Positions 30,640 through 43,700 of a stretch of 64,000 nucleotides of DNA are shown here, piece after piece (position 1 is the stretch's first letter; each line of letters begins with the position of its first letter). The notes beneath the pieces are model-generated. The model was not told where the DNA came from, did not search any database, and saw only the letters and a program-made list of their open reading frames with translations. Source of the DNA: Daphnia pulex (Eukaryota; Arthropoda; Branchiopoda; Diplostraca; Daphniidae); contig NC_060021.1 in assembly GCF_021134715.1 (NCBI RefSeq), positions 11,874,501 to 11,938,500 of the forward strand. The letters run 5' to 3'. The position numbers and the translations under genes were made by a program.

Positions 30640-31335
30640 AGCAGCAGTACATCCTCCACGTTCCAACAAAATGCCAATTGATCAAGACTGGCCCTCGGTT
30701 TGGCCAGTTGCCAGATCTTTCCATCCAGCTAGTGTCCTGCTGCCCTTGCATCAGGGCTGGGTAGTTCCGGGGCCACACCACCCGGTAAACTTGCCAATGC
30801 AGAGTTTATGAAGATCCCCAACTTTCTTCACTTGACAGTTGACACCACCCGCTATTGAGAGACAATGCCAAGCATTGAAAAGTGAGAACCCTGCAGTATA
30901 ATATTCATAATATATTCATAAAGCTTTACACATTAATTGTCATAGAGTTCTACACAGAGTGGCCGAAAGAGTTGGATACCAACGAAAAGATTGAGAATCA
31001 TTTACCCATCACAATCACAACTAGTGATTACCTCCATTCTTCCCCCTCATTGAGGGTTGCCCGATCCAGAATAGTAACACTCCAGGTCTGAAAAGAAGAA
31101 AAAAAGAGCATTTCTTTCCTGTTATAAGTAACTCTTTTCTTCCCTCATGTAGGTGAAATTGAGCTCTATGAAATTTGACAACCACGTCAAGGTTAAACTG
31201 CTTCGACTAGTGAAAGAGCGTTACAACCTAGAAACTGACGTGCTGACGATCGTCTCTGAGCGGTTTCCTTTGAGAAAGCAGAACGTTGATTACGCCATGT
31301 ATCTGCTGAGTGTTCTCGTCAGCGAGTCTTGGGTA
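30640..31335 (+). pseudogene. MRPS35: Mitochondrial ribosomal protein S35 (mS35) remnant
   Basis: Consecutive pieces match mS35. MPIDQDWPSVWP lies at about 30670, then NAEFMKIPNFLHLT at about 30797. RQCQALK lies at about 30860, an exon with FYTEWPKEL and ITTSDYLHSSPS at 30946-31087, and an exon with [12 protein letters not shown] and [14 protein letters not shown] at 31153-31335. Introns of about 65 bp with GT/AG ends remain. The frame breaks between WP…HHP and GKLANAEF, and again where TTGACA is duplicated as TTGACAGTTGACA, a 7-bp insertion. The C-terminal exon after ESW is not found; the inverted duplication begins about 400 bp later. mS35 is part of the small mitochondrial ribosomal subunit. 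With two breaks this copy is probably dead. Confidence 0.75.
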
Positions 31336-31749
31336 CGTCCTAATGTTTTGCTAAACAAACAACAACTGTGTACTGCTGTGTGTTTCGTCAAATGAAGAAA
31401 CATGAGAAACTGAAGTAATTATTTCGATCAACTTTCTAATTCTTTCTGATTCAAAAAGCTTGCTAACTGACACTGACAGGTTTCATTGTTTAGCTATACT
31501 TGTGTCATTTTTGATAATATTATCGCATGAGAATTTACTGGTAGATAGTAATTGATTTTTTTAACGCAGGATTAACTTCCAGTTAAATTCTTAGCTGCTC
31601 TTTCTTTTTTGTTGTAATTTAAATCACACATTTTGTTTTTGTTTCAACAATAGCATATCAGATATTGTTTTCAGAATATTTGGTTTAACTACAACCACCT
31701 AAAGTGTATGTTCATTGGGTAGTAGATGCATTGTTTTAACTCGCACATG
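31336..31749. other. Non-coding, former MRPS35 intron or 3' side
   Basis: A donor-like TTGG|GTACGT follows the last MRPS35-like exon. No following exon is visible before the inverted-duplication arm starts. Confidence 0.4.
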
Positions 31750-33815
31750 CTGTTATAGGTTTTGTCTACGGCCCCCAGAGATGGTATCTAGACCGAGAAG
31801 AAGTACGAGGCAAGTTTTTCCGGGTTAGACTCATGACCCTCCAAAAGTTTTCATCGGATCCTGCGCCTTCCAAGTCCCCGTTCGACCAGAGCCCTTCCCT
31901 CCTCCTGGTTTCACAGCGGGTGAGTGACCACCGGCGGGCGTTGGTTAGTGGTTAGTTAGGGAAACGGGGCCATAGAAAAGAAGGGAGCCCAGATATGCAC
32001 TTGTAATTTAGCTAACTACACAATTCCAACAGTCTTGAATGACAGCATGCTCTCAAGGTTGGTTTCCAGGCTTCCAGCAATGGTTGAAGTCCACAATAAG
32101 AAGCAAAGGATTACCCTGTAAGCAGAACATTTAATTTGGATGACAATAATTTTCAAAAAATTGAACGACAGAAAACATTACCTCAAATCCGCTCAAATCA
32201 AGAAGGCCCGTTTAAGGAAGTAAAAGGGGAGATTCAAGGGTAGCAGCTATTGGATTAGCAAATAAGGGACCTTGTTCCTTTCTTGAAAGGACATTACTTC
32301 TCATAAAGTCTGCCATGACAATTTAGAAACAAGTAACTTGGAACCCGTAAATAAAATTAAAAAAAGTAACCTTGTTTATGATTTGTGTCATCAATGTGCT
32401 TGATGTCTGATCTAAAAGAATAATTATACAGTTATCGGTATACACTCGAAATTGCCTCTTAAACATTAGATAGACGTAAGTGCAGATCAATACTTATAAA
32501 ACATATATAAGAAGTGAACTTACACATGAAACCACCAATCAGTTATCCAAAGTTCTCTAGAAGATGGAATGAGAGATTGGTCCATGGTAAAGGACAGCAT
32601 GAAATCGTCCCTAAATATTAGATAGACATTAGGTAGACGTAAGTGTAGATGAGTCCTTGAAATACTCGCAAAACTTGAACAGAAAGAAAACTTGAAAACA
32701 AACACGTCCCTGCTCTACCTCGTCGACATTAAATTCATAAATAACAATGACGTAAAAGACAATATAAAGATCAAATATGAGATACTCACGCAATATTTTT
32801 CTCGCCAAATCATATCTCGTCCAAGGAAACGCCATCACAAATTGCGAACAGCCAAAAATTTAAAGTGTAAAACTCCGTGCTGTGTTGAGACTCGGTTGGG
32901 TAGTCGAATGATGCTGGCCGCCTTAAATGATGTTCATGTAGGCCGCATCTTCTCGGTCATTACCTAAATGGCTAAATCAAGAAATAAAAAGTAAACGAAA
33001 TTTAAATTCAGTGGCATGACAAGATAAAGTTACACAGGTAACGCCAATCAGGTTTCCTGAGCAATCCAGAAGATAAAATTAGTCAATTTCGATGACAAAA
33101 CGAATGATCCGCGTTGAACGTGTGGTAATTGCCTTGTTTTGGAGTGACAACCAGACATTTGGTCTTATAGACCATATCTAAATAAGAAACAAAAAAAAAA
33201 ATGTTAAAATTGCTATTAGGATGACAACTTCACTAAATTGAATGTAAACAAAACTTCCATTTATGATCACAACATCTCTTTTTTGGTTGTTGACAAACAG
33301 GGAGATTCAAGGGTGGCAGACAACGGGTTAGCAAACAAGGAATCTTGTTGAACGTGTAGTCATTGTCCTTTTTGAACGAAGAAAGTTCAGTAACATGATA
33401 AGTGAACTTACACATGAAACCATAAATCATTTATCCAAGGCTCCCTGGAAAATGGAATGAGAGAATGGTCCATTCTGGGGTTAGTGATCTAGCAAGTCCA
33501 AAAGAAACAGCCGATAATTAAGATTAATTCTAATAAAACATGAGAAGAATTTAGGTTAGTTTAAGCTAGTGTTGGTTGTTAACTGTATCATTTCGATGGC
33601 ACATTCAGTAGAATAGAATGAATTTGAACAAAATAGTTGACGGTAGACTGCACCACTTTCACGTTTCCTCAGACTGTAAGTTTGATGAAAAACATTAAGG
33701 TTATCCAACATGTACACGGAATAGAACAAATCACTGACAAGTTACAGACAAAATCACTCGAATTTACCTATGAATTCATTGGAAATTTTCGAAGAAAAGA
33801 TAGCTTAACTTTTGA
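31750..33815 (-). repeat. Right arm of the large diverged inverted duplication
   Basis: Its reverse complement matches 10215-12020 block by block. Examples are GAGGGAAGGGCTCTGGTCGA near 31890, AGGATTACCCTGTAAG near 32107 and GGTTATCCAACATGTACACGG near 33700. It is slightly longer than the left arm, with several indels, and non-coding. Confidence 0.7.
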
Positions 33816-35760
33816 CAGCAAACCGCCGTAGTTGAAGGACTGGTCTTAACATACCCACAAAAGTTGAAAAGCGCATTTTTGTTCGCGTAGACCTAGCAAT
33901 CAATCTTGAGAACTGGGACAGAGAACACAGTTCACTCGCTAGTTTCATGCAAATTTTCGTGTCATGTTTGAATTAGCTGAATTGGTATGCCATGGAATAC
34001 CATGCCACGTGAAGGAAGCAGACCACACGAGAAATGATGTTCCATAGAGAAGTGCGAAATTTCTCTACCAGGACTCCACGAGCCTCTGAAAAAGAAAACA
34101 CTAGTTTTAGCAGTTCACATGTGGGTTTTTGCAACAAAACTATGTGCAATTAATAGAGGCTTTTTTCAGCAAACAAACACAAACAAAACGCTCTTGTCAA
34201 ACGTGTTTTGTTCAATTGCAGACGATACGATCTGAATCCTGATGATGTGATGTCACGAGATAAACTCGAAGCCATCTTACGGTAAAAAATGACAATTGCC
34301 AATGTCGTGGCAATACGGTCGAAACTGTCTATTGCCACGACATCTTTCGTGGCAATATATTTATTACAGCTTCAATAAGTTAAAACTTAAAATGTAGAAA
34401 GAAAAAAACTTGAAACTCTGAAGATTTACATAAAGGATACGTACTGAACGATCGACTTCAACCACGAAAGCCACGCGTGAAAGAAGCAGACGAAAGAAGA
34501 AAAGAGATTCCATAAAATACTACCAGGTGCCTCTGAAAAAAGAAAACAAATTATACAGCGCTCTTTTCAAAAGTGCCAGCTCAAAAACGCAGTAACACTT
34601 TCGTGATTAGTTTGTTATTGCTACTTGGCTAATTGTCACGAGCTTTCTTGAAGAAAGCTAGTTGTTGAGGCATAAGGGAACCACCTTGCAGATTCTGAAC
34701 CAATAAGATGCCAACCTCGTTGACCGTGACGACGGAATTCTTCGTTCATGTATTTCCAAGTCCTGTAAAAAGAATAAAATGTTCATTGATTAAGGAATCA
34801 CAAGTAAATCAAAATAATTTTCTATTACTTGATGCCATTGGTGTAGTGCAGCACAGTGTGTAGTTGATGCATCTCCTCTTATAGTTATCAACTCTTTTTC
34901 TTTTCTTGTACACCCTGCTCTTCACAAAACAAACTATAAGCTATTTTATTTAAAAAACTAGGTATTTTATTCTATGCAACCCTGTTATTTTGTCAACTGC
35001 ATGTGGGGGTAACCTGACTACTGACTGATGTCATATAGTTCTTGACAAAGGGCCTTTTCACATTTCGTCTTGGCCCCAAATGCAATCAGCTGCTGTTTGA
35101 AATTGATGGGGTTGCTGATACCAACCTAGACTTGCGATTGGAATTCTCGTTATTCCAGGCCTACAGTTCGAATAGGAAAGTGAGTCACACTGAATTTTAG
35201 AGTTTACTTCATTAGGTACTTGGCCGATAAAGAAAAGAACAAAATTTATTTTATTACTCACTCCATTTCAGTATGGTGAGATTCCACATCCAATGCAGTT
35301 GGTACAACCCTTGCCTCATTTCAGGCACTGATAAGAGAATCCTTGGATGTTTCAAACATTTCCTCCACTCTCTGATTAATATCAGCCACGCGAAGGGGGA
35401 CGGAACACCAGAAGATAAAATTCTGGCAATTGAAATCTAAAAGAAAACTTTATGTTAAAGGACTCATTTTCCAAATGTTAGTATACAACAGCAGGCCTGA
35501 AACATTTCCAACACTGATTTGCGTAGGCAATCACTCTTTCAGTCGCCCTGCCGAAGTTTCAACCGTAACGACGCCCGACATGAGTTGCTGGCTCGTGATT
35601 TTTCTACTTTTCACTGCAGACGAACTTCCGTCAGCACAGTCCCCCAAGGCCCCAATAGTGGAACATTACTGCAACATCTAGCGGGATTAAAAGGCGAACA
35701 TTCAGACTAACTTCTCTCCATTTCCGCGACTTCATCATGTCGAAAATTCTAAGTAATCAT
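33816..35760. other. Decayed sequence with possible exon scraps
   Basis: Two related segments ending in a CCTCTGAAAAA-type motif occur near 34010-34095 and 34480-34545, suggesting a tandem duplication. On the minus strand at about 34760-34635 an open block reads TWKYMNEEF then, in another frame, LQGGSLMPQQLAFF. It looks like a frameshifted exon of a protein I cannot name. Confidence 0.35.
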
Positions 35761-35889
35761 AAAATTTAAGAAGTGAATCTTTTACTGATTTTCAGAACGC
35801 TGTCCGGCAGTTTGACTGGAGCGGTTGCTTCCGATATCGAAAGATGAGTCGACAACGATATAATTTGGTACGCCCCTAGAAATGGTTTG

Positions 35890-37440
35890 AGGAGTGAAGG
35901 TTTTCTTACTTGGATTTCCAAATAGCGGGAGTGAATAAGCGAGTTGCTCTTGAACCGTTGAACGAGACGTATGAGTTGTTGCGCCGAATCATCCGACAAA
36001 ACCGAGATCTTATTTAGCTGAATAAATTATTTGGCCCACGATCATACTCGGTAGCATTTAACCGAATAATCGAAATCCAAACCTATGCATTTTCAAAGAA
36101 GCAACAAAATTAAATAAGAGTTAAAATTAGACATTAGTCTCCCTACGGCCCTTCGGCAAACAGATGGTCGTGTTGTGAATGTCGGCAAGGCAAGGCGGAG
36201 AAGAACTCGAGCGGCCACGAAAAACTGGCCACTTACTCTTCTCACAAAACTTCCACAGCGGGTCGTACTTGGCCACCAGGTTCGTTTGCTGTTAACTACA
36301 CTGAACGTATAAATTTGGGTCAGATTAACAACAACATAGAACCAAAAATTGGATTAACCAAATAACTACCTGGACGACTGTTTGTCTCTTGTAGTAATTC
36401 TCCGAGTGGGACGATTGGATCTCCAACAATTGTTTTACGTCAGCCAATCGAAAAAGGCAACGTGACAGTTCATCGTTCGACTACAAGGCCAAAGACAGTG
36501 TCTCGTCGGCCGAACGCTGAGCTTCCAGAGGAGTTTTCTGCACCACCGGTCTGGGTGATTTGGGAACGATCATTTCACCACCATCATCATCACCAGACGC
36601 ATTTACTGGTGGCAATTCTTGCGGGCTAAAAAGGTTCCACGGCGCCAGGATCCTACTGATGGCCGTTGTAGCACTGCAGGGCCCGATGATGAGGGTTCAG
36701 TTTCTCCGCCACAATGCAGAAGCTTCACGACACTTCCGTAGCAATGACAAGAGGATAGCTACTGACAGACGAGTGCCGAACTGATGCGGGCCGGATTCTG
36801 TTGCACGTCTCCCGGGTTTACTGCAGTAGACGCTTCTTCTCCATCCGATCATCGTCGTCGTTCGGGCTTTCAGCAAATGCTCGTTCACTTTTGTGCACAG
36901 GGCGTCCCGTGTTAAGGAATCGAAGTAGATTTCTTGTCAAATGTCAAAGGGGAAATTAAAAGTTACCTCGATTCGAAAGAGAGATGGGCAGACTTTGCTT
37001 AGTTTGTCCCTGATGGCGTCCGTGCCAGCGGCATCGTCCAAGTAGCGGTTGATGAGTGAGTTGATGAGACCGATGCAAGTATCCGAGCCGAGAGAATCAA
37101 GTCACGGAGGACGGTCGGCTTCAGCGACATCCACATTATGGACGACATCGATGGGTCAAGCAAATGCAGTTGGTGGTCGCACACAAATTTCCACAGGGCC
37201 AACACTTCCACCGTGTGGTCCAGCAACGGTTTCATGACCAGCAAAGACTTTCTTTCTTGCATCAGAGCTTCCTTAACAAACCAACAAAAAAAAGTTTAGT
37301 CAATCATTTCAACAAGATCTCACCAAAAGTTTACCTGCATGCGGCCCTTCTCGCTAGACTGGTAATTGCTGAGGCCATTTTGATGGAGGTTGGCGTGAAC
37401 GAAACCTGTGAGGGCATTCAACTTGCCCATGACACATGAC
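35890..37440 (-). pseudogene. NUP155: Nucleoporin Nup155-like remnant
   Basis: Minus-strand pieces in order resemble the C-terminal alpha-helical half of Nup155. ALTGFVHANLHQNG is at about 37400-37340, then an exon from about 37278 with VLALWKFVCDHQLHLL and PTVLRDLILS. INSLINRYLDDAAG and DKLSKVCPSLF follow in a shifted frame at about 37070-36975, and DALCTKVNEHLLKA at about 36915. Further on are RLADVKQLLEIQSSH and YYKRQTVVQ (about 36450-36370), and DPLWKFCEKSKW (about 36265-36230). Intron-like borders remain but frames break repeatedly, with stops. Nup155 is a scaffold of the nuclear pore inner ring. The remnant is too broken to make that protein. Confidence 0.6.
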
Positions 37441-38700
37441 AGTCACTGTTCTTCATAGTGACCACACTGTCAAGTAACGGCTGTTAAGTTTTCCAACATC
37501 CCAGGCTGATGCAACATTGGCCAAGCAGACTATCGACAGATTGCAGGGTACAACAGACTGCATGCAGCAGCCCATCACACCAGTACCAGAATACAAGCAG
37601 CATCTCACCACACCATTCACCAGCTAGCTACAATGTCACCATGAGCATGTTAGACGGCACCACATAGACCCAAACTTCATCTGGCTATGAAATGAAACCT
37701 ATTTAACAAATATAAATTAGATATCTCAATGCAGTCCCTCGAAACATATTTTATGAGAATGGACTTTGACATTTTTACAAAACTAGGTACTGATAGCAAA
37801 TATTTTCAAGTAATTTAATAAATAAACTGGTCATCCAAATGAACAGAAATTCAAACAGCATTCCCACAGTTGACTTTACGGAATGTTCTACAATCAGTGA
37901 AGCCAAATTGCCAGGTCTATCAATTAACTGAATGTATAGCCTTTTTATAGGAAAATTTAACACATAATTACTTCAGTTTTGCAATGTTTCTGTGTGGGAT
38001 GAGACAAAAACAAAGCCCATAGAGGTAGCCCTGACAAAATTGCGGCAAAATGGCCAGCTGTTCATGCCACGTCATCAGTGAATTTGGCCAAGTGATAAGC
38101 TGATTATCTGTAGATCAAGCATGGATATTTTACATACAGTATCCTTAATAAATTCAAACTAATATTACCTTTCTCATTCTCATGATGGAAAATCTCGAAG
38201 AACACAACAAGTCCACAACATCTAACATCATCGCTCAGGGTCTCTGAAACAAATGGCGGGATTATATTATTGTTAAATCACTCTCGAATGGAGTCTCCAC
38301 CACCTGGTGGACATAATTTTAGTCACCTAGTGACCCCTAGTGACAGCCGACAGATTCATCAGGATCCATGAACGAATGAATGGAACGGCTGGATTGCTTT
38401 CAGATTCAGATTTGAAGATTTCAGAATTTCAGATTTAAAGACAACTCAGCATCGTCCGAATTTAATCCTACGGGGATAAATGAGAAATTAATCATGAAAT
38501 AGGAACAAGTGGGTACAGTAATTGGAAGTGAATCAAAACAGCTTGCCCAGAAACCCTATTATCAAAGTAACGATTAACGAACAATAAAACCCACTAAGAT
38601 CTCGCGTATTTAATTGAAAATTTTACAGAGAAAATTATTTTGAACGAAACGAAATTTTGAAAGGGATGAAAAATGTTCAGCAAATTTAACGATCTTTAGT
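37441..38700. other. Non-coding stretch
   Basis: The sequence is AT-rich with no recognised gene. Short direct and inverted words near 38290-38350 (CACCTGGTGG, CACTAGTGACCCCTAGTGAC-like) are the only structure noted. Confidence 0.35.
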
Positions 38701-38804
38701 CCGACTCCTACTCTTGCTCATACTTCCTTCCCTTTAGCATTGACTCGTAAATTTTGTAAAAATTCTGTGCCATCTGATCAAAATGAGCAACTGAATTACG
38801 GCGG

Positions 38805-39311
38805 ATGAATTCAGCCGGAAGGTCACCGAGACTATTTTGGCCAGATGTAGTTTTAGCAGTTGAAGTTAATGTTGTTTCTCTAAACTTGAAAGACTTTGAT
38901 AGGAATCGAGAATTCACATTGAAAAGATTTAACTTGCCAGATAGTAAAAGAAAAGAAAATGACCTAGACCCGAAAGAACAAGTTCTTTCAAACACAAGCC
39001 TTCTGTCTCGTCAACAGCGGATGCTGTGAAGGACATTAGAGGCCCACGGCCCGCTAAGGGATGATACGCTGCCAACGCTTACTAAAACTGGTCGTGGGGC
39101 CATCGGCCCTGGAACCACCGTTACTTGTGCCAATGCCGTTGTCTACAGTGGCTTCGTTCAGCTAGGTCAATGTGCCCGTTGTCTGACCACTCCTCCCTGG
39201 TATGAGGCTGAAGTTGGAAATGCCACTCCAGCCGCTTTGGAGCCTAAAAGAAGACGTAAAGAAGACTTTCCCTTTGACATGTATAGAGGGTGCAATCCAA
39301 CGGGGGATTAA
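38805..39311 (+). pseudogene. Unidentified ORF interrupted by one in-frame TGA
   Basis: One frame is open from ATG 38805 to TAA 39309-39311 except for a single TGA at 39027-39029. The downstream part is Cys-containing and protein-like (TVTCANAVVYSGFVQ, QCARCLTTPPWYEAE, EDFPFDMYRGCNP). The upstream part is basic. A minus-strand ORF over 38995-38708 (ending NFYKIYESMLKGRKYEQE) competes for the upstream part. I do not recognise either product. This could be a decayed gene, or two exons with an unseen intron. Confidence 0.3.
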
Positions 39312-40740
39312 CCTGTAATATTAAGTAAAAAATTGAATAAGAAACAAATAAAAAACGCACATAAAAGATAGTCTACTTATCAATCACTTCATTAAAATAG
39401 CCAAGTAGGCATACAACTATGCCTAACCTGTCAATGAAACAAGAGCATTTGAAAGTCTCTTCACAACAACTGGTTGAGGTTAAAAGCCGGTAAACATGCA
39501 AGTCAGACAGATTTCACACTTTAACAGGAGCTTTCTTCTTCCCATGTCACTCGTCTTTAACCTGAAACAATAACAAGAATAAGTTCTTTTGGTCTTTCTA
39601 ATTGATTTTAACAACAAAATAACTATCATGTTGTAAATAACCATAACAATAACAATGTAACTATCATCCTTGTTCGTGCAGGTTAAATCCTCTGATTAAA
39701 AAACATAAAAAATAAATAAAAACAAATGGAAAAGAAAAACAGAATAACTGCTTATCAAAATTACTAAACAGAAAGTACCAGTAGGACTGGGCGAAAAGAC
39801 ACATCAATAATTACTCAAATTGCATGCTGTCTTGATCCGATACAATCAAGTCATCTGGTTGAGCCAATTAATAAGTAAATTCAGATCTCCATCCAACCCT
39901 GCAGAGAAATCACAGTCAATGATGCAATAGATCAGTATCCAATTTAACAGTATTGTGCAACTCAAATTAGTCATGCATGATACTCCCGGCACAATCCATT
40001 CCAATTTCCCTGCACATGAACATTGTGAAATGAATCAATTCAGTCTTCATGGATCCATGCATTCTGTAACAGGAAATGCAGATTCAATAAATTTTGTTCT
40101 TAGTCACTGAAAATCACAAATAATTGCAATCTGGAGAAGGCGTCAACTCAACACTGATAACATTCAACAAAGCACATGAACAAAAAACCTTACATTCAAA
40201 AACCATTTAGGGAACAACTCTAATTAATACTCACGAAATAATAACTTAATTGGATTTGAAAACCAAATGACATTAATATAGCTACAGGCTGCTAGCTGAT
40301 TCCAATGAAAATGAACTGCCAAACAACTTATGAGTTGATTCTGCTACACAAATAACACTTCAGCACTTGCCATGTTGCCAAACTAATAAACATCGAAGCG
40401 AAAACAAGCAGATAATAACAAAGTTAATGCTTTAGGGAATTTTGAATTAAGTTTTAAAGAAATTCAATTGGTTATATTATTTAATATCCAATATTCATGT
40501 TCTCTTTGTCAAAGTGGTTCTTTTGAGTGTATTTTGGTAAAATTATTTAACTAATTAATTTTAATAAAAAACAAAAAACCAAAGATAATCAGAAAATTAC
40601 TGAAATACAATTAAATCGAAGCTCCTTGACACGAGCAACACGATCATCGGTTTAAAAATTATCCGACTAGATAGAAGTGCTTCAAAACTAAAATCAAAGT
40701 TTTCGACGTCTGTTGACAATAATTGAAAACTAAACTGCTT
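39312..40740. other. AT-rich spacer before the satellite
   Basis: No coding frame or repeat is recognised. Base composition is strongly AT-rich up to the abrupt start of the satellite. Confidence 0.45.
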
Positions 40741-43700
40741 GAAACGCTGATCAAGAATATATCCTCGATTGCCTGTTTCTGAGCATTTTTAGTAAGTCTG
40801 GAAAGCAGCGCCACCAAGTGGCAAGTGTTGGAACTAAACCCGATTTTGATCTCATCGTGCTCAGCGTGAAACGCTGATCAAGAATATATCCTCGATTGCC
40901 TGTTTCTGAGCATTTTTAGTAAGTCTGGAAAGCAGCGCCACCAAGTGGCAAGTGTTGGAACTAAACCCGATTTTGATCTCGTCGTGCTCAGCGTGAAACG
41001 CTGATCAAGAATATATCCTCGATTGCCTGTTTCTGAGCATTTTTAGTAAGTCTGGAAAGCAGCGCCACCAAGTGGCAAGTGTTGGAACTAAACCCGATTT
41101 TGATCTCATCGTGCTCAGCGTGAAACGCTGATCAAGAATATATCCTCGATTGCCTGTTTCTGAGCATTTTTAGTAAGTCTGGAAAGCAGCGCCACCAAGT
41201 GGCAAGTGTTGGAACTAAACCCGATTTTGATCTCATCGTGCTCAGCGTGAAACGCTGATCAAGAATATATCCTCGATTGCCTGTTTCTGAGCATTTTTAG
41301 TAAGTCTGGAAAGCAGCGCCACCAAGTGGCAAGTGTTGGAACTAAACCCGATTTTGATCTCATCGTGCTCAGCGTGAAACGCTGATCAAGAATATATCCT
41401 CGATTGCCTGTTTCTGAGCATTTTTAGTAAGTCTGGAAAGCAGCGCCACCAAGTGGCAAGTGTTGGAACTAAACCCGATTTTGATCTCATCGTGCTCAGC
41501 GTGAAACGCTGATCAAGAATATATCCTCGATTGCCTGTTTCTGAGCATTTTTAGTAAGTCTGGAAAGCAGCGCCACCAAGTGGCAAGTGTTGGAACTAAA
41601 CCCGATTTTGATCTCATCGTGCTCAGCGTGAAACGCTGATCAAGAATATATCCTCGATTGCCTGTTTCTGAGCATTTTTAGTAAGTCTGGAAAGCAGCGC
41701 CACCAAGTGGCAAGTGTTGGAACTAAACCCGATTTTGATCTCATCGTGCTCAGCGTGAAACGCTGATCAAGAATATATCCTCGATTGCCTGTTTCTGAGC
41801 ATTTTTAGTAAGTCTGGAAAGCAGCGCCACCAAGTGGCAAGTGTTGGAACTAAACCCGATTTTGATCTCATCGTGCTCAGCGTGAAACGCTGATCAAGAA
41901 TATATCCTCGATTGCCTGTTTCTGAGCATTTTTAGTAAGTCTGGAAAGCAGCGCCACCAAGTGGCAAGTGTTGGAACTAAACCCGATTTTGATCTCATCG
42001 TGCTCAGCGTGAAACGCTGATCAAGAATATATCCTCGATTGCCTGTTTCTGAGCATTTTTAGTAAGTCTGGAAAGCAGCGCCACCAAGTGGCAAGTGTTG
42101 GAACTAAACCCGATTTTGATCTCATCGTGCTCAGCGTGAAACGCTGATCAAGAATATATCCTCGATTGCCTGTTTCTGAGCATTTTTAGTAAGTCTGGAA
42201 AGCAGCGCCACCAAGTGGCAAGTGTTGGAACTAAACCCGATTTTGATCTCATCGTGCTCAGCGTGAAACGCTGATCAAGAATATATCCTCGATTGCCTGT
42301 TTCTGAGCATTTTTAGTAAGTCTGGAAAGCAGCGCCACCAAGTGGCAAGTGTTGGAACTAAACCCGATTTTGATCTCATCGTGCTCAGCGTGAAACGCTG
42401 ATCAAGAATATATCCTCGATTGCCTGTTTCTGAGCATTTTTAGTAAGTCTGGAAAGCAGCGCCACCAAGTGGCAAGTGTTGGAACTAAACCCGATTTTGA
42501 TCTCATCGTGCTCAGCGTGAAACGCTGATCAAGAATATATCCTCGATTGCCTGTTTCTGAGCATTTTTAGTAAGTCTGGAAAGCAGCGCCACCAAGTGGC
42601 AAGTGTTGGAACTAAACCCGATTTTGATCTCATCGTGCTCAGCGTGAAACGCTGATCAAGAATATACCCTCGATTGCCTGTTTCTGAGCATTTTTAGTAA
42701 GTCTGGAAAGCAGCGCCACCAAGTGGCAAGTGTTGGAACTAAACCCGATTTTGATCTCATCGTGCTCAGCGTGAAACGCTGATCAAGAATATACCCTCGA
42801 TTGCCTGTTTCTGAGCATTTTTAGTAAGTCTGGAAAGCAGCGCCACCAAGTGGCAAGTGTTGGAACTAAACCCGATTTTGATCTCATCGTGCTCAGCGTG
42901 AAACGCTGATCAAGAATATATCCTCGATTGCCTGTTTCTGAGCATTTTTAGTAAGTCTGGAAAGCAGCGCCACCAAGTGGCAAGTGTTGGAACTAAACCC
43001 GATTTTGATCTCATCGTGCTCAGCGTGAAACGCTGATCAAGAATATACCCTCGATTGCCTGTTTCTGAGCATTTTTAGTAAGTCTGGAAAGCAGCGCCAC
43101 CAAGTGGCAAGTGTTGGAACTAAACCCGATTTTGATCTCATCGTGCTCAGCGTGAAACGCTGATCAAGAATATACCCTCGATTGCCTGTTTCTGAGCATT
43201 TTTAGTAAGTCTGGAAAGCAGCGCCACCAAGTGGCAAGTGTTGGAACTAAACCCGATTTTGATCTCATCGTGCTCAGCGTGAAACGCTGATCAAGAATAT
43301 ACCCTCGATTGCCTGTTTCTGAGCATTTTTAGTAAGTCTGGAAAGCAGCGCCACCAAGTGGCAAGTGTTGGAACTAAACCCGATTTTGATCTCATCGTGC
43401 TCAGCGTGAAACGCTGATCAAGAATATACCCTCGATTGCCTGTTTCTGAGCATTTTTAGTAAGTCTGGAAAGCAGCGCCACCAAGTGGCAAGTGTTGGAA
43501 CTAAACCCGATTTTGATCTCATCGTGCTCAGCGTGAAACGCTGATCAAGAATATATCCTCGATTGCCTGTTTCTGAGCATTTTTAGTAAGTCTGGAAAGC
43601 AGCGCCACCAAGTGGCAAGTGTTGGAACTAAACCCGATTTTGATCTCATCGTGCTCAGCGTGAAACGCTGATCAAGAATATACCCTCGATTGCCTGTTTC

